64,000 nucleotides of DNA from positions 248,001 to 312,000 of the forward strand of contig NZ_JANADO010000002.1 in NCBI RefSeq assembly GCF_024199845.1, written 5' to 3'. Shown one piece after another: positions 35,855 through 44,663 of the stretch. The notes under the pieces were generated by a model. The model did no database searches and was not told where the DNA came from. It saw nothing but the letters and a program-made list of their open reading frames with translations. Origin of the DNA: Bradyrhizobium sp. CCGB12. Lineage in GTDB: Bacteria > Pseudomonadota > Alphaproteobacteria > Rhizobiales > Xanthobacteraceae. Each line of letters begins with the position of its first letter. Positions within the stretch are counted from its first letter, which is position 1. Both the position numbers and the translations under genes were made by a program.

Positions 35855-36793
35855 CTAACGATCAGGCCGGAGGACCTGCCGGGTATTGGGAGAGGAGATC
35901 CCAGTCTGCGCGCAGTAGCGATCGATCATCTGCGCACAAAAATCGGCGAACTCGTTCACGTCCCGTGGCGGGCTGGTGTGATGAGGCTCAATGCCTCTAT
36001 GCTCAGGCGTAAAGCAGAAGGTTACGGTGACTTGAAACTCTGCTAAAGCATCCATCTGACGGTCAAACCAGTCGAGTGCATTAGGGCGGAAACTGTCGGC
36101 CCATGATAGCCCGGTCCTGAGATGAGTTACGCCGAAACGTCGCATCCAGCGCACGGCACTTTCGAGGCGATGATCCTCAAAGTGAAACCACTGACACAGC
36201 CCCATCCCATGTGCATATCTGTCGAAAAGCGTTCCTGCGGCCTTTGGCGTGCCGTCCTCGCGTAACAGGCCCATATGGAAATGCCGGTAATAGGAGGATC
36301 CTTCGGCCTCCTTGTGTCGCGTCGTGGCTTCCCACGTTGAGGGAAGGTCATAGAGGCTATACCAATGAATGCGCGGCACACGGCCGATCAGAAGCTCGGC
36401 GGTCCGCCTTAAGCCCCAGGCTTGCACCTCTTCGGCACCAAACGATGAGACGCCGACCTCCGTGACCCAGACCGGCAGACGGGTCACAGCCTTGATTTCC
36501 TCGATCTTGGCCGGCCATTCATCGATCTTCCAGAGGTTCCAGTCGAGCGGAAATCCGTGCACGGCCACCGCGTCGAAATCGTCGAGCACACCTTGGGCTT
36601 GCATGTTGCGTATGAAAGATGGATCGATCGGCGAGATGCCTCCGAGCACGCGCTGCAACGCCGGTCTCGCGCCGCGGATGGCCCTGCAGGCGGCAATCGC
36701 AAGACTAGCAAATTGCCTCCAGTCGGGATCGATCGCGATGTCCCAATGCGACTTGTTGTTCGGCTCATTCCAGATCTTTGCCGCTTCGATCAT
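35855..36793 (-). CDS. Clan-A glycoside hydrolase (beta-xylosidase-like)
   Basis: A 312-residue TIM-barrel protein. KIWNEPNNKSHWDIAID holds the acid/base Glu of clan A (N-E-P) close to the N-terminus and LPVWVTEVGVSSFGAEEV the nucleophile Glu; AVHGFPLDWNLW and HWYSLYDLPSTW line the barrel. After the barrel end (FHMGLLREDGTPKAA) a second segment, FGVTHLRTGLSWADSFRPNA and FCFTPEHRGIEPHHTSPPRD, looks like the opening strands of another such barrel, so the order appears permuted or half-duplicated. The ATG overlaps the methyltransferase stop. No signal peptide: a cytoplasmic role, possibly transglycosylation or editing, is likely. Confidence 0.75.
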   Translation of the reverse strand: MIEAAKIWNEPNNKSHWDIAIDPDWRQFASLAIAACRAIRGARPALQRVLGGISPIDPSFIRNMQAQGVLDDFDAVAVHGFPLDWNLWKIDEWPAKIEEIKAVTRLPVWVTEVGVSSFGAEEVQAWGLRRTAELLIGRVPRIHWYSLYDLPSTWEATTRHKEAEGSSYYRHFHMGLLREDGTPKAAGTLFDRYAHGMGLCQWFHFEDHRLESAVRWMRRFGVTHLRTGLSWADSFRPNALDWFDRQMDALAEFQVTVTFCFTPEHRGIEPHHTSPPRDVNEFADFCAQMIDRYCAQTGISSPNTRQVLRPDR

Positions 36794-37557
36794 CGGTCGG
36801 CTTCCCGGAACAGCTGGGCCGAGCCATCGGATTCCAGACGTTCAGAGCGCTGGCAGAGATAGACCTCGTCTTCCGGATGCGCCGCTATGGAAAAGCCGGC
36901 GCTCCGCAGCATAGCCTCAACGCAGGCCCGATTCGGCACCCACCAATTCGTGGGGTCTTGAGCATATTCGTTCTCGATGAAGTGAAGCTTGGGATAGCCG
37001 GCTGAATCGAACTGGTCTGTGCTCCAGAAGTCGTAGTTCTTCTCAACTGTATCAACATGGGCGCCGCCTCGCTGCATAGACTGAAACAGCAGGAGGTCGC
37101 GGGCAACATGCTCATGGATGAGATCGAGCGCAAGCAGCGGGTGGCGTAGATGATAGAATACGCCCATGAAAATCACGAGGTCGAACCTCTCTCCGAGCTG
37201 TCCGATGTCGTATGTGGACATCCTTCGAAACTCGATCCGGAGCCCATTCACCTCGGCGGCAAAGCGCGCCTGGGCCAAATAGCCTTCGTCGGTATCCAGG
37301 CCCAGGACGCGTTCGGCGCCCCGCCGCTTCATTTCCATGGCATAAAAGCCTGCGTTGCAACCGATGTCCAACACCGACTTGCCGTCAAGCCGCTCCGGGA
37401 CAACGTCGGAGAAGCGGCGCCATTTCGCTGTGGGATAGTCGCCAAGGAAATGCGATGGGGCAGTCGGAACGCCGCCGAGATCAAGATTGTGGAACCAGGG
37501 TCCCAGATCTTGGACGCGCCGGCGGATTTCGTCTTTCGAAATTAGTCCTCTCGTCAC
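36790..37557 (-). CDS. SAM-dependent methyltransferase (glycan-cluster type)
   Basis: A 255-residue class I methyltransferase. The N-terminus RRRVQDLGPWFHNLDLGGVP resembles tRNA-modifying CmoB-like proteins; the SAM site is KSVLDIGCNAGFYAMEMKRR with LGLDTDEGYLAQARFA, and DLVIFMGVFYHLRHPLLALD forms the active-site face. PTNWWVPNRACVEAMLRSAG completes the family pattern. It matches the methyltransferase family I know as TIGR04290 (Rta_06860), found beside the B12-radical SAM protein and glycosyltransferases. Likely O-methylates the glycan or cyclitol. Confidence 0.8.
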   Translation of the reverse strand: MTRGLISKDEIRRRVQDLGPWFHNLDLGGVPTAPSHFLGDYPTAKWRRFSDVVPERLDGKSVLDIGCNAGFYAMEMKRRGAERVLGLDTDEGYLAQARFAAEVNGLRIEFRRMSTYDIGQLGERFDLVIFMGVFYHLRHPLLALDLIHEHVARDLLLFQSMQRGGAHVDTVEKNYDFWSTDQFDSAGYPKLHFIENEYAQDPTNWWVPNRACVEAMLRSAGFSIAAHPEDEVYLCQRSERLESDGSAQLFREADR

Positions 37558-38654
37558 ACAGTCGCTCCATCGTTCGCGAGTGCGCCGGGCCGCGCCTGTT
37601 CGATTAGGCCTATGAGCTCCGAGGCGCGTTTGTCGGATGTATGTTGAGTGAGGGTTCGCTCGCGAGCCCGTCTCGCCATGCGCTGCAGTTCGGCATCGGT
37701 CAGCGTTAGCGCTGAGAGCGTATCGCCCACATCGTGTGCGAGCATGATTTCATCCCCCGGTGCAAAAAAGTCACTGATGCCAGGCCAGTCGTCGGTAAGA
37801 AGTGGCGCTCCGCAAGCGGCAGCTTCAAACAGCCTGCCCGATGGACACCACCCCGCATCGATCATCGCTTTGCGCGTCAGGTTGAGTGTCATGCGGCAGG
37901 AAGCGAAGAACGGCGCGTGCTCGGATGGGGGCAAGTGGCGAACAAAGTACATATTGGACGACCAGGGAAAATCGTCAGGATATTGCGCTCCGGCGATCAA
38001 GAATCGGAGGTCTTGCCGAGCGCGCGCGGCATGTACGAGGAGAGCCTCGAGTGCGATCTGCCGATCTCTCGAATACGTGCCGAGGTAGGAGAGATCGGCG
38101 CGATATTGCGGCTGGGACGGGGCAGGTCGGTGAATGTCAGTATCGACGTGATTGTAGAGTGGCCGGACCTCACGAGCTCCAAGGATACGCCGGAAGTCCT
38201 CCTGAATCCGGGAGCCGCCGGCGAAGCTGAGGACCAAATCGAAGTCGGATAGGCCACGCGAGCCGATATATGGGACTGGATCGCCAGCTTTCAATCGGGC
38301 CAGCGTCACCGGAGTGTCGAGGTCATAAAATATGGAAACAGCGCGGTGTTCGGAGCAGATGAGGTGCGACGCCGCGACGGCATCATGGCAGTAGGACGTG
38401 ACGATCGCGGCATCCGCCTCGCGAACGTGCCGGCGGGCGCAGGACGATATCTCATCCCAGGACGCGAAGAGTTCGAGGCGGCCTGAGGGGAGCTCGAAGA
38501 AGTCTCTCGTGTCGGCATAATATGGCACGTCGCGCTCGAAGAATACGATCGTATGGCCGAGACGCGCGAGGTGCTTGCAGAGGCCACGCCAGAGCGTCGC
38601 ATGGCCGTTGCCCCAGGAGGACGAGATGGTCAGGCCGAAAATAACGATCTTCAC
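37554..38654 (-). CDS. CgeB-family glycosyltransferase
   Basis: A 366-residue GT-B transferase beginning [20 protein letters not shown], with [80 protein letters not shown] and AAACGAPLLTDDWPGISDFF. It shares these blocks with the transferase at 27638, so the two are probably duplicates that add similar sugars at different steps. Overlaps neighbours at both ends. Confidence 0.8.
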   Translation of the reverse strand: MKIVIFGLTISSSWGNGHATLWRGLCKHLARLGHTIVFFERDVPYYADTRDFFELPSGRLELFASWDEISSCARRHVREADAAIVTSYCHDAVAASHLICSEHRAVSIFYDLDTPVTLARLKAGDPVPYIGSRGLSDFDLVLSFAGGSRIQEDFRRILGAREVRPLYNHVDTDIHRPAPSQPQYRADLSYLGTYSRDRQIALEALLVHAARARQDLRFLIAGAQYPDDFPWSSNMYFVRHLPPSEHAPFFASCRMTLNLTRKAMIDAGWCPSGRLFEAAACGAPLLTDDWPGISDFFAPGDEIMLAHDVGDTLSALTLTDAELQRMARRARERTLTQHTSDKRASELIGLIEQARPGALANDGATV

Positions 38655-39247
38655 GCCGTCACCCGCTTGTTGATCCCAGTGATTCTGAATCCGTCCCTCT
38701 CCGCGCTGAGGGTGCTGATGCTGGATGGATCGATCTCGATCGAGAGAAAGTCGTCGAGCCGCTTGCGTGCATAATGCAGCAGCGCCGCGCGGATTGGCTC
38801 GGCATGGCTAACGGCGATGACGGTACCTGCAGAATGATCGTTGCGCAGCTGCTTCAGATGGCCGACGACGCGGTGTTGAAGCGCCCGCATGCTCTCGCCT
38901 CGCGGTGGACGGCTGCTGCCGCGTCGCCTATTCCAACGCGACCATTGCGAGTCGTCAACGAGCTCCTCGAAGGACCGGCCGGTCCATTCGCCGTAGTCGA
39001 GCTCGTCGAGGGCCGGAACAATCTCGATCGGCAGTCTGAAATGTGCGGCCAAAATGCAGGCTGATTGCATGCAGCGTCGCTGCGGGCTCGATTGGATCAG
39101 GTCTGGCCGCGGGCTCACGTTGGCTGCACAGTGCGCCATCTGCTCGCAGCCGATGTCATCGAGCGTGACTCCGTTCATCCGGCCGCACAGCGTGCGGCCG
39201 AGCAGGCCGTGGTGACCATGGCGGACAAGATGAATGATCTCGGCCAT
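38651..39247 (-). CDS. Histidine phosphatase family protein
   Basis: A 198-residue phosphoglycerate-mutase-like phosphatase: LVRHGHHGLLGRTLCGRMNG with the RHG catalytic motif (His10), SSPQRRCMQSACILAAHF, the acid in LDELDYGEWTGRSFEELVDD and the second catalytic His in VIAVSHAEPIRAALLHY. Its ATG overlaps the stop of the inositol-phosphate synthase (TGATG). The natural guess is dephosphorylation of inositol-1-phosphate to free myo-inositol or of a downstream phosphorylated intermediate; that is inference from position. Confidence 0.8.
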   Translation of the reverse strand: MAEIIHLVRHGHHGLLGRTLCGRMNGVTLDDIGCEQMAHCAANVSPRPDLIQSSPQRRCMQSACILAAHFRLPIEIVPALDELDYGEWTGRSFEELVDDSQWSRWNRRRGSSRPPRGESMRALQHRVVGHLKQLRNDHSAGTVIAVSHAEPIRAALLHYARKRLDDFLSIEIDPSSISTLSAERDGFRITGINKRVTA

Positions 39248-40347
39248 CAGGTGTACGCCTTGTCGTCGATGAAGGCGCGTGTACGCCGACCAGCCTCCTC
39301 GTCGGTGAATTGCTGCGGTGGCGATTTCATGAAATAGCTGGAAGGGCCGGTCAGGGCCCCCCCGCGTCCGCGATCCATCGCGAGTTTTGCGCAGCGGACC
39401 GAATCGATCACGACGCCCGCCGAGTTCGGAGAGTCCCAGACCTCGAGTTTGACCTCGGCGCTTAGCGGCACGCCGCCGAACGTCGTGCCTTCGAGCCGAA
39501 TGAAGGCGAGCTTGCGATCGGTCAACCAAGGGACATGGTCGCTTGGGCCGACGTGAATGTTATCAGGGTGCATCGGGACGTCGAACTGGCTGGTGACCGC
39601 CTGGGTCTTGGAGATCTTCTTCGAGGTCAATCGCTCACGTTCCAGCATGTTCTTGAAATCGGTATTGCCGCCGACATTGAGCTGGTAGGTGCGGTCCAGT
39701 CGCACGCCGCGGTCGCGAAACAGATTGGCCAGCACGCGGTGCAGGATGGTGGCGCCAACCTGACTCTTGATGTCGTCGCCGATGATTGGAAGTCCTGCAT
39801 CCTCGAAGCGTCGCCGCCAGTCCGGATTGGACGCGATAAAAACAGGAATGCAGTTGACATAGCCACAGCCAGCTTCGATCGCGCGCGCCGCATACCATTC
39901 GCTTGCGCGCTGCGATCCGACGGGCAGGTAGGAGACGAGAACGTCGGTTCGAGACATCGCCAGGACTTCCGAAACGTCGGCTTCGGGGACGTCGGCAATC
40001 GGAACGTCATCTTCGAGATAGCGGCCAATGCCGTCCATGGTCGGGCCGCGTTGGACGATAACGCCGGTCTGATCGACATCGCTAAAGCGCTGCGTGTTGT
40101 TCGGCTTCGCAAAGATGGCATCGGCGACATCTCGCCCGACCTTGCTGACGTTGACGTCGAAAGCCGACGCGATCTGGATGTCGCTGATGTGATACCCGCC
40201 GAGTTCGACGTTCATCAGGCCGGGCACTGGCTCGTTCGAGCTGGCGTTCCGATAGTAGGTGAGCCCCTGAACGAAGGAGCTCGCGCAGTTGCCGACGCCG
40301 ACGATACCGACCCGCACGCGGCGCCTGTCCTGAAGACGGGAATGCAT
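39247..40347 (-). CDS. Inositol-3-phosphate synthase (myo-inositol-1-phosphate synthase)
   Basis: A 366-residue protein of the prokaryotic MIPS type. NAD site [20 protein letters not shown] near residue 12, [68 protein letters not shown] with the catalytic lysine region, and [18 protein letters not shown]. It isomerises glucose-6-phosphate to inositol-phosphate. As first gene of the minus-strand cluster it commits carbon to the pathway, which makes inositol a probable building block of the product. Confidence 0.9.
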   Translation of the reverse strand: MHSRLQDRRRVRVGIVGVGNCASSFVQGLTYYRNASSNEPVPGLMNVELGGYHISDIQIASAFDVNVSKVGRDVADAIFAKPNNTQRFSDVDQTGVIVQRGPTMDGIGRYLEDDVPIADVPEADVSEVLAMSRTDVLVSYLPVGSQRASEWYAARAIEAGCGYVNCIPVFIASNPDWRRRFEDAGLPIIGDDIKSQVGATILHRVLANLFRDRGVRLDRTYQLNVGGNTDFKNMLERERLTSKKISKTQAVTSQFDVPMHPDNIHVGPSDHVPWLTDRKLAFIRLEGTTFGGVPLSAEVKLEVWDSPNSAGVVIDSVRCAKLAMDRGRGGALTGPSSYFMKSPPQQFTDEEAGRRTRAFIDDKAYT

Positions 40348-40676
40348 GGGCTAAACCTCCGGAGAGACGCATGGCGTCAGCGTAAGTAGGTCGACGAACG
40401 TGCCGGAAGGTATGTTGGTTCCTGTGCCGGCAGGCGGCGCATCCGCGAGCGGATCGATTCACGGCAAGAAAATACAGTCGGATTAACCTGGGATAGAATC
40501 CGTGGCCGGATGAAGGGAACGAACATCATCTTCGATGAAGATGATGAAGATGATGCTGGTTGCCGGCGTCGGCGCGGCGCGCCGTGAAGAACAAATCACG
40601 GCCGGCCGCGTTTCACCGCAAATGGTTCGGGCGATGACCATGTCATTGCCTGCCCTGTCAACAAGCGAGGTGCCGC
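40348..40676. promoter_or_regulatory. Divergent promoter region of the glycan operon with a perfect inverted repeat
   Basis: CATCATCTTC-GAT-GAAGATGATG (40524-40546) has 10-bp perfect arms and a 3-bp centre, with GATGAAGAT repeated just after it. It lies about 180 bp upstream of the synthase start and 130 bp upstream of the plus-strand gene, between divergent genes. No T-run follows, so a protein site is more likely than a terminator. Confidence 0.45.
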
Positions 40677-40964
40677 ATGACGTCCAAGACGCAGAACAGC
40701 GAAGCTCAACAGACCACCGATCGCGCCGCAATCCGCAAATGGGTGGATGAGCGGGGCGGACAACCGGCGACGGTTAAGGCGACCGAGGAGGATGGACATG
40801 CCGGCATCCTGCGCATCGATTTCGATCCGCCCGATGACGGGCTCGACCGCATCGGCTGGGATGAGTTCTTCGACAAATTCGACGAGGCCGGTGTTGCGTT
40901 CCTGCATCAGGACCGGGCCAAGGACGGTAAGCTGAGCCGCTTCCACAAGTTCGTCCGCCGCTAG
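40677..40964 (+). CDS. Conserved hypothetical protein, 95 aa
   Basis: A small acidic soluble protein: DRAAIRKWVDERGGQPATVK, GHAGILRIDFDPPDDGLDRI, GWDEFFDKFDEAGVAFLHQD. The pattern IR-x-WV-x2-RGG-x-PA-x-V, ILRIDF, W-x-E-FF-x-KF is familiar from proteobacterial proteins of unknown function. GAGGTGCCGC stands before the ATG. It lies directly upstream of the GT9-like gene. Confidence 0.7.
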   Translation: MTSKTQNSEAQQTTDRAAIRKWVDERGGQPATVKATEEDGHAGILRIDFDPPDDGLDRIGWDEFFDKFDEAGVAFLHQDRAKDGKLSRFHKFVRR

Positions 40965-40977
40965 CGGATCGCGGGAG

Positions 40978-41880
40978 GTGGCGAACGACTGGGTGGAGGC
41001 GATGCGCGCGGACGATTTTGCGCGCGCCTGGGCTATCAACGACTGCGATCTCGCGGCATCGTCGCATCCGCCCAAGCATATCGGTCCACGTCATCTCCAG
41101 CGGATCTGGCGTGGGGAGTCTCTCGCGGGCAAGCGCGTGCTCGTGCGGTGCTATCACGGACTCGGCGACACCATCCAGTTCCTGCGTTTCATGCCGCCTC
41201 TCCGTGGCCTGGCGTGCGGCGTCACGGTCTGGTGTCAGACCGAATTGTTGCCGCTGGTGGAGCGCACGGCAGGCGTCGACCGCGCGCTTGCCCTCCATGA
41301 GGGGACACCCGAAACCGACTTTGATGTTGATATCGAAATCATGGAGGTGCCGCACGCGCTTAAGTCCGGGCGCGGGCAAATCGAGATGCGGGCGCCGTAC
41401 TTGACGCTGCCCCAGAAGACCCTGTCGGCGGCGATCGACCGCGGAGCCTTCGCCGTGGGCCTGGTCTGGGAAGTCGGTCAATGGGACAAGCGGCGGGCTG
41501 TTCCGCCCGCGTTGCTGCGATCTCTCGCTGTCCCCGGCATAGCGCTTTACTCTTTGCAGAGGGATGCGAGAAAGGAAGACCTCATGCGGGTGGGCGCGCG
41601 CGACATCAGCACGTCCGACATCGCAAAGCTCGGTCATCTGCTCCGCCAACTCGACCTTGTCATTTGCGTCGACACCATGGTCGCACACCTCGCGGGCGCA
41701 CTCGGATGCGAAGCCTGGGTGCTGCTGCACGCCGATTGTGACTGGCGGTGGCCTTCAGCCGGGAGCCGCTCGTCTTGGTATCCGAGCCTGCGGCTGTTTC
41801 ACCAAAGGACGGCCGGCGATTGGAGCGCCGTCATCTCACAGGTGCGCGAAGCCTTAGAGGAGCGCACGAAGTCCGGGTGA
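40978..41880 (+). CDS. GT9-like glycosyltransferase
   Basis: A 300-residue protein with KRVLVRCYHGLGDTIQFLRF (the phosphate-binding GLGD-x2 of heptosyltransferase-like GT-B enzymes), FAVGLVWEVGQWDKRRAVPP, LYSLQRDARKEDL and LDLVICVDTMVAHLAGALGC. This matches the C-terminal transferase part of TPR-glycosyltransferases without the TPR region. The start is uncertain: a GTG at 40978 lies too close to GGGAG, and an ATG at 41002 is an alternative. Confidence 0.7.
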   Translation: MANDWVEAMRADDFARAWAINDCDLAASSHPPKHIGPRHLQRIWRGESLAGKRVLVRCYHGLGDTIQFLRFMPPLRGLACGVTVWCQTELLPLVERTAGVDRALALHEGTPETDFDVDIEIMEVPHALKSGRGQIEMRAPYLTLPQKTLSAAIDRGAFAVGLVWEVGQWDKRRAVPPALLRSLAVPGIALYSLQRDARKEDLMRVGARDISTSDIAKLGHLLRQLDLVICVDTMVAHLAGALGCEAWVLLHADCDWRWPSAGSRSSWYPSLRLFHQRTAGDWSAVISQVREALEERTKSG

Positions 41881-41898
41881 AGGATCGCATGAAAATCG

Positions 41899-42681
41899 TC
41901 AGGCCGGCAGGGCTGCGACTTTGGTCGATACCCGTTGCGCTGGCGACGCGTCCCGGTCGCGCGCCCGAATGCCAAGATAGGCGGGATCAAAACGCGCCAG
42001 CCGAACCAATCCAGGCCAGTTCGAGATCACCAAGGTCTTGCCGTGCCATTGCAGCAGGTTGGAGCGGCGCAGTTCCTGGATGGTGCGATTGGCGTGGACG
42101 GGGGAGATGCTGCAGGCTGCGGCGAGGTCGGACTGGGTGAAAGGCGAGGACAATATGAAATCCTTCGCAAGCCCGACATTCTGCAGGCGTGTCGTGATCT
42201 CGCAGAGCAGGTGCGCCACGCGTGTCAAAGCGTCCCGGCTCCCAAGGTTTATCGTCCAGTTGCGCTGTATGGCGTGATCGGCAAGCAGCATCAGCAGCAA
42301 TGCCCGCGACATTCGTGGCGACCGGGCCGACAGTTCGCGAAAAAAGCGATGTGGAACCTGCGCGACCACGGCGGGGCCGAGCGCAATCAAATTGCCGTTG
42401 ATGTGGGGCTGGTAGAGTGTCTGGAGATCACAGATGTCGCCGGGGATTGAAATCGACGTAATCTGTCCATCGGTTCCTTCCGCGTCTTGCCATGAGAGAT
42501 AGCCCTGGAGCAGCAGACAGCACTGATAACCATCATCGCCATGGCGCAGGATCGCCTGACGTGAACTGACATGTGTGATGGTGCTCGGCATCTGCGCGAG
42601 CAGATCGAGGTCGTCCGCGGTTACGTCACCGAGACAGGCCAGATGATCGGCTAGCTTGGAGAACGCAAATCCAGTCTGCAT
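41899..42681 (-). CDS. Crp/Fnr-family transcriptional regulator
   Basis: A 260-residue regulator with an N-terminal cyclic-nucleotide-binding-type beta-barrel (AILRHGDDGYQCCLLLQGYL, SISIPGDICDLQTLY) and a C-terminal Crp winged helix (SPFTQSDLAAACSISPVHAN, RTIQELRRSNLLQWHGKTLV). The N-domain lacks the Cys set of Fnr and the Arg-Ser phosphate cassette of Crp, so its signal is unknown. This subgroup is numerous in Bradyrhizobium. It ends 19 bp from the convergent GT9-like gene. Confidence 0.8.
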   Translation of the reverse strand: MQTGFAFSKLADHLACLGDVTADDLDLLAQMPSTITHVSSRQAILRHGDDGYQCCLLLQGYLSWQDAEGTDGQITSISIPGDICDLQTLYQPHINGNLIALGPAVVAQVPHRFFRELSARSPRMSRALLLMLLADHAIQRNWTINLGSRDALTRVAHLLCEITTRLQNVGLAKDFILSSPFTQSDLAAACSISPVHANRTIQELRRSNLLQWHGKTLVISNWPGLVRLARFDPAYLGIRARDRDASPAQRVSTKVAALPA

Positions 42682-42741
42682 TTGGAGCACCCGATCGCCC
42701 GCTGCCCACACCCACTCTGACCAAGTGACAAGGGTTAGGCA

Positions 42742-42930
42742 TTAAGGTTTGATACATTCACGTCGGCTCAGGAGAATAATCGAGATGCAAGTTCCCTTCG
42801 GCCATACGAGCGGAGTGGCCTGCGCTTTACCATCCTCGTGGAGAGACTGATCGCCGATGATCTCGCCGACTGCCTGCTTGGCCTTGGCGACAATGCCTTC
42901 TTTGAGGTCTCTCGCTTTGCCTATCGCCAC
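42742..42930 (-). CDS. CsbD-like stress protein, C-terminus deviating
   Basis: A GTG-initiated 62-residue frame. KARDLKEGIVAKAKQAVGEI followed by IGDQSLHEDGKAQA is the CsbD-like core. After that the text turns into LVWPKGTCISIILLSRRE, unlike the family, while another frame reads AEGNLHLDYSPEPT, closer to the usual ending. A frameshift near 42790-42800 is likely. CsbD-like proteins are general-stress induced, of unknown biochemical role. Confidence 0.55.
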   Translation of the reverse strand: MAIGKARDLKEGIVAKAKQAVGEIIGDQSLHEDGKAQATPLVWPKGTCISIILLSRRECIKP

Positions 42931-43061
42931 CTGCCAAATCGCTGCTGCCCGGGGGCCTGAAGAAGTGGGCGCCGCGGTGCGGTTTCATTCGAAACGCTGT
43001 CGGCATGGGAGGGTGCCCAAAGCAGTGAGACTCTCTGCGGCGTGCATGGTTCCTGACATCG

Positions 43062-44663
43062 TCATCGACGATCCATCGCGATGATCACGCCTTCGTTGCC
43101 GCGGAGTAGGATCGACGCGTCCAGCAACGCCTGCGGTTTTCGGTCCAGATGGGTGGACATCAAGAGGTGGCCAAGACCTTCCCACGCCCGCCTTCGTGGT
43201 TCGGCAGCGATGTTGAGCGCAATCATCACGACTTGGCCGTCATGGATGCGTCTAAAGGCAAGCACGTCGTCCTGCGACCGCAGCGGCTCGTAGTCCCCCT
43301 CGCGAAGACATACATGCTCGCGCCGCAATGCCATCAACGCGCGAAACAGCGCCAACACTGATCGCTCGTCGCCCTGCTGCGCCGACACATTGGCCGAGCC
43401 TTCTGGATCGAGCGGCAGCCAGGGGTGGCCGCTGGAGAAGCCGCCATTGGCGCTGTTGTCCCACCGCATCGGCGCGCGCTCCGGATCGCGACACAGGCCG
43501 TAACCGGGAACGAGCTTTTCGAAGGGGTCGCGGACCCGATCGGCAGGGATCGAGACCCGCTTGCGGCCGATCTCGTCGCCCATGTAGAGGAAGGGCGTTC
43601 CCTTCAGAGTCATCAGGAGCATCGCCAGAACACGGATCTTCGCCTCGCCGATCTTGCTCGCGATCCGCTGTTTGTCATGACCGCCGATCACCCACACCGG
43701 CCAGGCGCCTTCGGGCAGGGCGTTGAAATACGCATCTATCGCCGCTTGCAGCGACAACGCATCCCATGGCGTATCGTGTAGCGCGAAGTTGAGAGGCAAA
43801 TGAAGGCGCGGACGCTCCGTGCCGTAGAAATGACCTATGCGGTCGGTCTTGCCCTGGACTTCTCCGCAGAGCAGGCGCCCCGGATAGGTGTCGATCACGC
43901 CACGAATGAACTCGATGCATTGCATCGTCTCCGGCCGGTCGTCGGTGAACACCGGCGTCTGCCGCTGGGGTGGCGGCTTACCTTTTGCTTCCGGGTTCGC
44001 CGGATTGTCGCGCAGATGCACGTCCTTGATCAGGACAGCACTGGCATCGACCCGAAAGCCATCGACGCCCCGATTGAGCCAGAAGCACATCACGTCGGCG
44101 ACGGCGGCGCGCACATGTGGATTGCGCCAGTTCAGGTCGGGCTGTTCGACCAGAAAGGAATGGTAATAGTATTGCCGGCGCGCCTCGTACCATTCCCACG
44201 CACTGCCGCCAAAGCGGCTCAGCCAGTTATTTGGTGGACCGCCATTCTCGGCAGCGTCGGCCCAGATGTACCAATCGGCCTTCGCGTTGTTGTGCGAACT
44301 GCGGCTTTCGACGAACCATTCATGGTCGTCTGCCGTGTGATTTGGAACCAGATCGAGAATGAGACGGATGCCTTCCTCATGGAGGGCGGCGACGAGCTTG
44401 TCGAAGCCATCGAGGCTGCCGAACGCGGGGGCGATGGAGCAATAGTCGGAGATGTCGTAGCCGAGATCGCGAAAAGGACTCCTGTAAATCGGCGTGAGCC
44501 AGATCGCATCGACGCCCAGCCATTTCAGATAGTCGATGCGCGAAACAAGGCCGGCGAGGTCGCCCGTGCCGTCGCCGTCAGAATCCTGAAACGAGATCAG
44601 CGCTATTTCGTAGATGATCGCTGCCCGCCACCAAGCCTTTTCGTCCAAGTGCTTCGCGGTCAT
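43062..44663 (-). CDS. GH13 alpha-glucosidase (oligo-1,6-glucosidase/trehalose-hydrolase type)
   Basis: A 533-residue GH13 enzyme: YLKWLGVDAIWLTPIYRSPF, LILDLVPNHTADDHEWF, GVDGFRVDASAVLI with nucleophile Asp206, LLCGEVQG with acid/base Glu268, and WPVWVIGGHDKQRIAS with the third acid Asp330. The last motif reads GHD where most members have NHD. ATG at 44663 follows AGCAGGAAA. Cytoplasmic, hydrolysing or transferring alpha-glucosyl units from maltose, isomaltose or sucrose-like substrates; precise specificity unclear. Confidence 0.85.
   Translation of the reverse strand: MTAKHLDEKAWWRAAIIYEIALISFQDSDGDGTGDLAGLVSRIDYLKWLGVDAIWLTPIYRSPFRDLGYDISDYCSIAPAFGSLDGFDKLVAALHEEGIRLILDLVPNHTADDHEWFVESRSSHNNAKADWYIWADAAENGGPPNNWLSRFGGSAWEWYEARRQYYYHSFLVEQPDLNWRNPHVRAAVADVMCFWLNRGVDGFRVDASAVLIKDVHLRDNPANPEAKGKPPPQRQTPVFTDDRPETMQCIEFIRGVIDTYPGRLLCGEVQGKTDRIGHFYGTERPRLHLPLNFALHDTPWDALSLQAAIDAYFNALPEGAWPVWVIGGHDKQRIASKIGEAKIRVLAMLLMTLKGTPFLYMGDEIGRKRVSIPADRVRDPFEKLVPGYGLCRDPERAPMRWDNSANGGFSSGHPWLPLDPEGSANVSAQQGDERSVLALFRALMALRREHVCLREGDYEPLRSQDDVLAFRRIHDGQVVMIALNIAAEPRRRAWEGLGHLLMSTHLDRKPQALLDASILLRGNEGVIIAMDRR

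Noticed and set aside
26598..40347. Interpretation as a standard O-antigen or exopolysaccharide locus
   Set aside because: No Wzx flippase, Wzy polymerase, ABC exporter, chain-length regulator or priming phosphoglycosyltransferase is present in the window.
26598..40347. Direct assignment to bradyrhizose (inositol-fused sugar) synthesis
   Set aside because: Tempting because of MIPS plus radical SAM in a Bradyrhizobium-like genome, but the radical SAM/methyltransferase pair is, to my knowledge, also found outside that genus, and nothing in the sequence shows this product.
39535..40389. 284-codon plus-strand open frame
   Set aside because: Antisense shadow of inositol-phosphate synthase.
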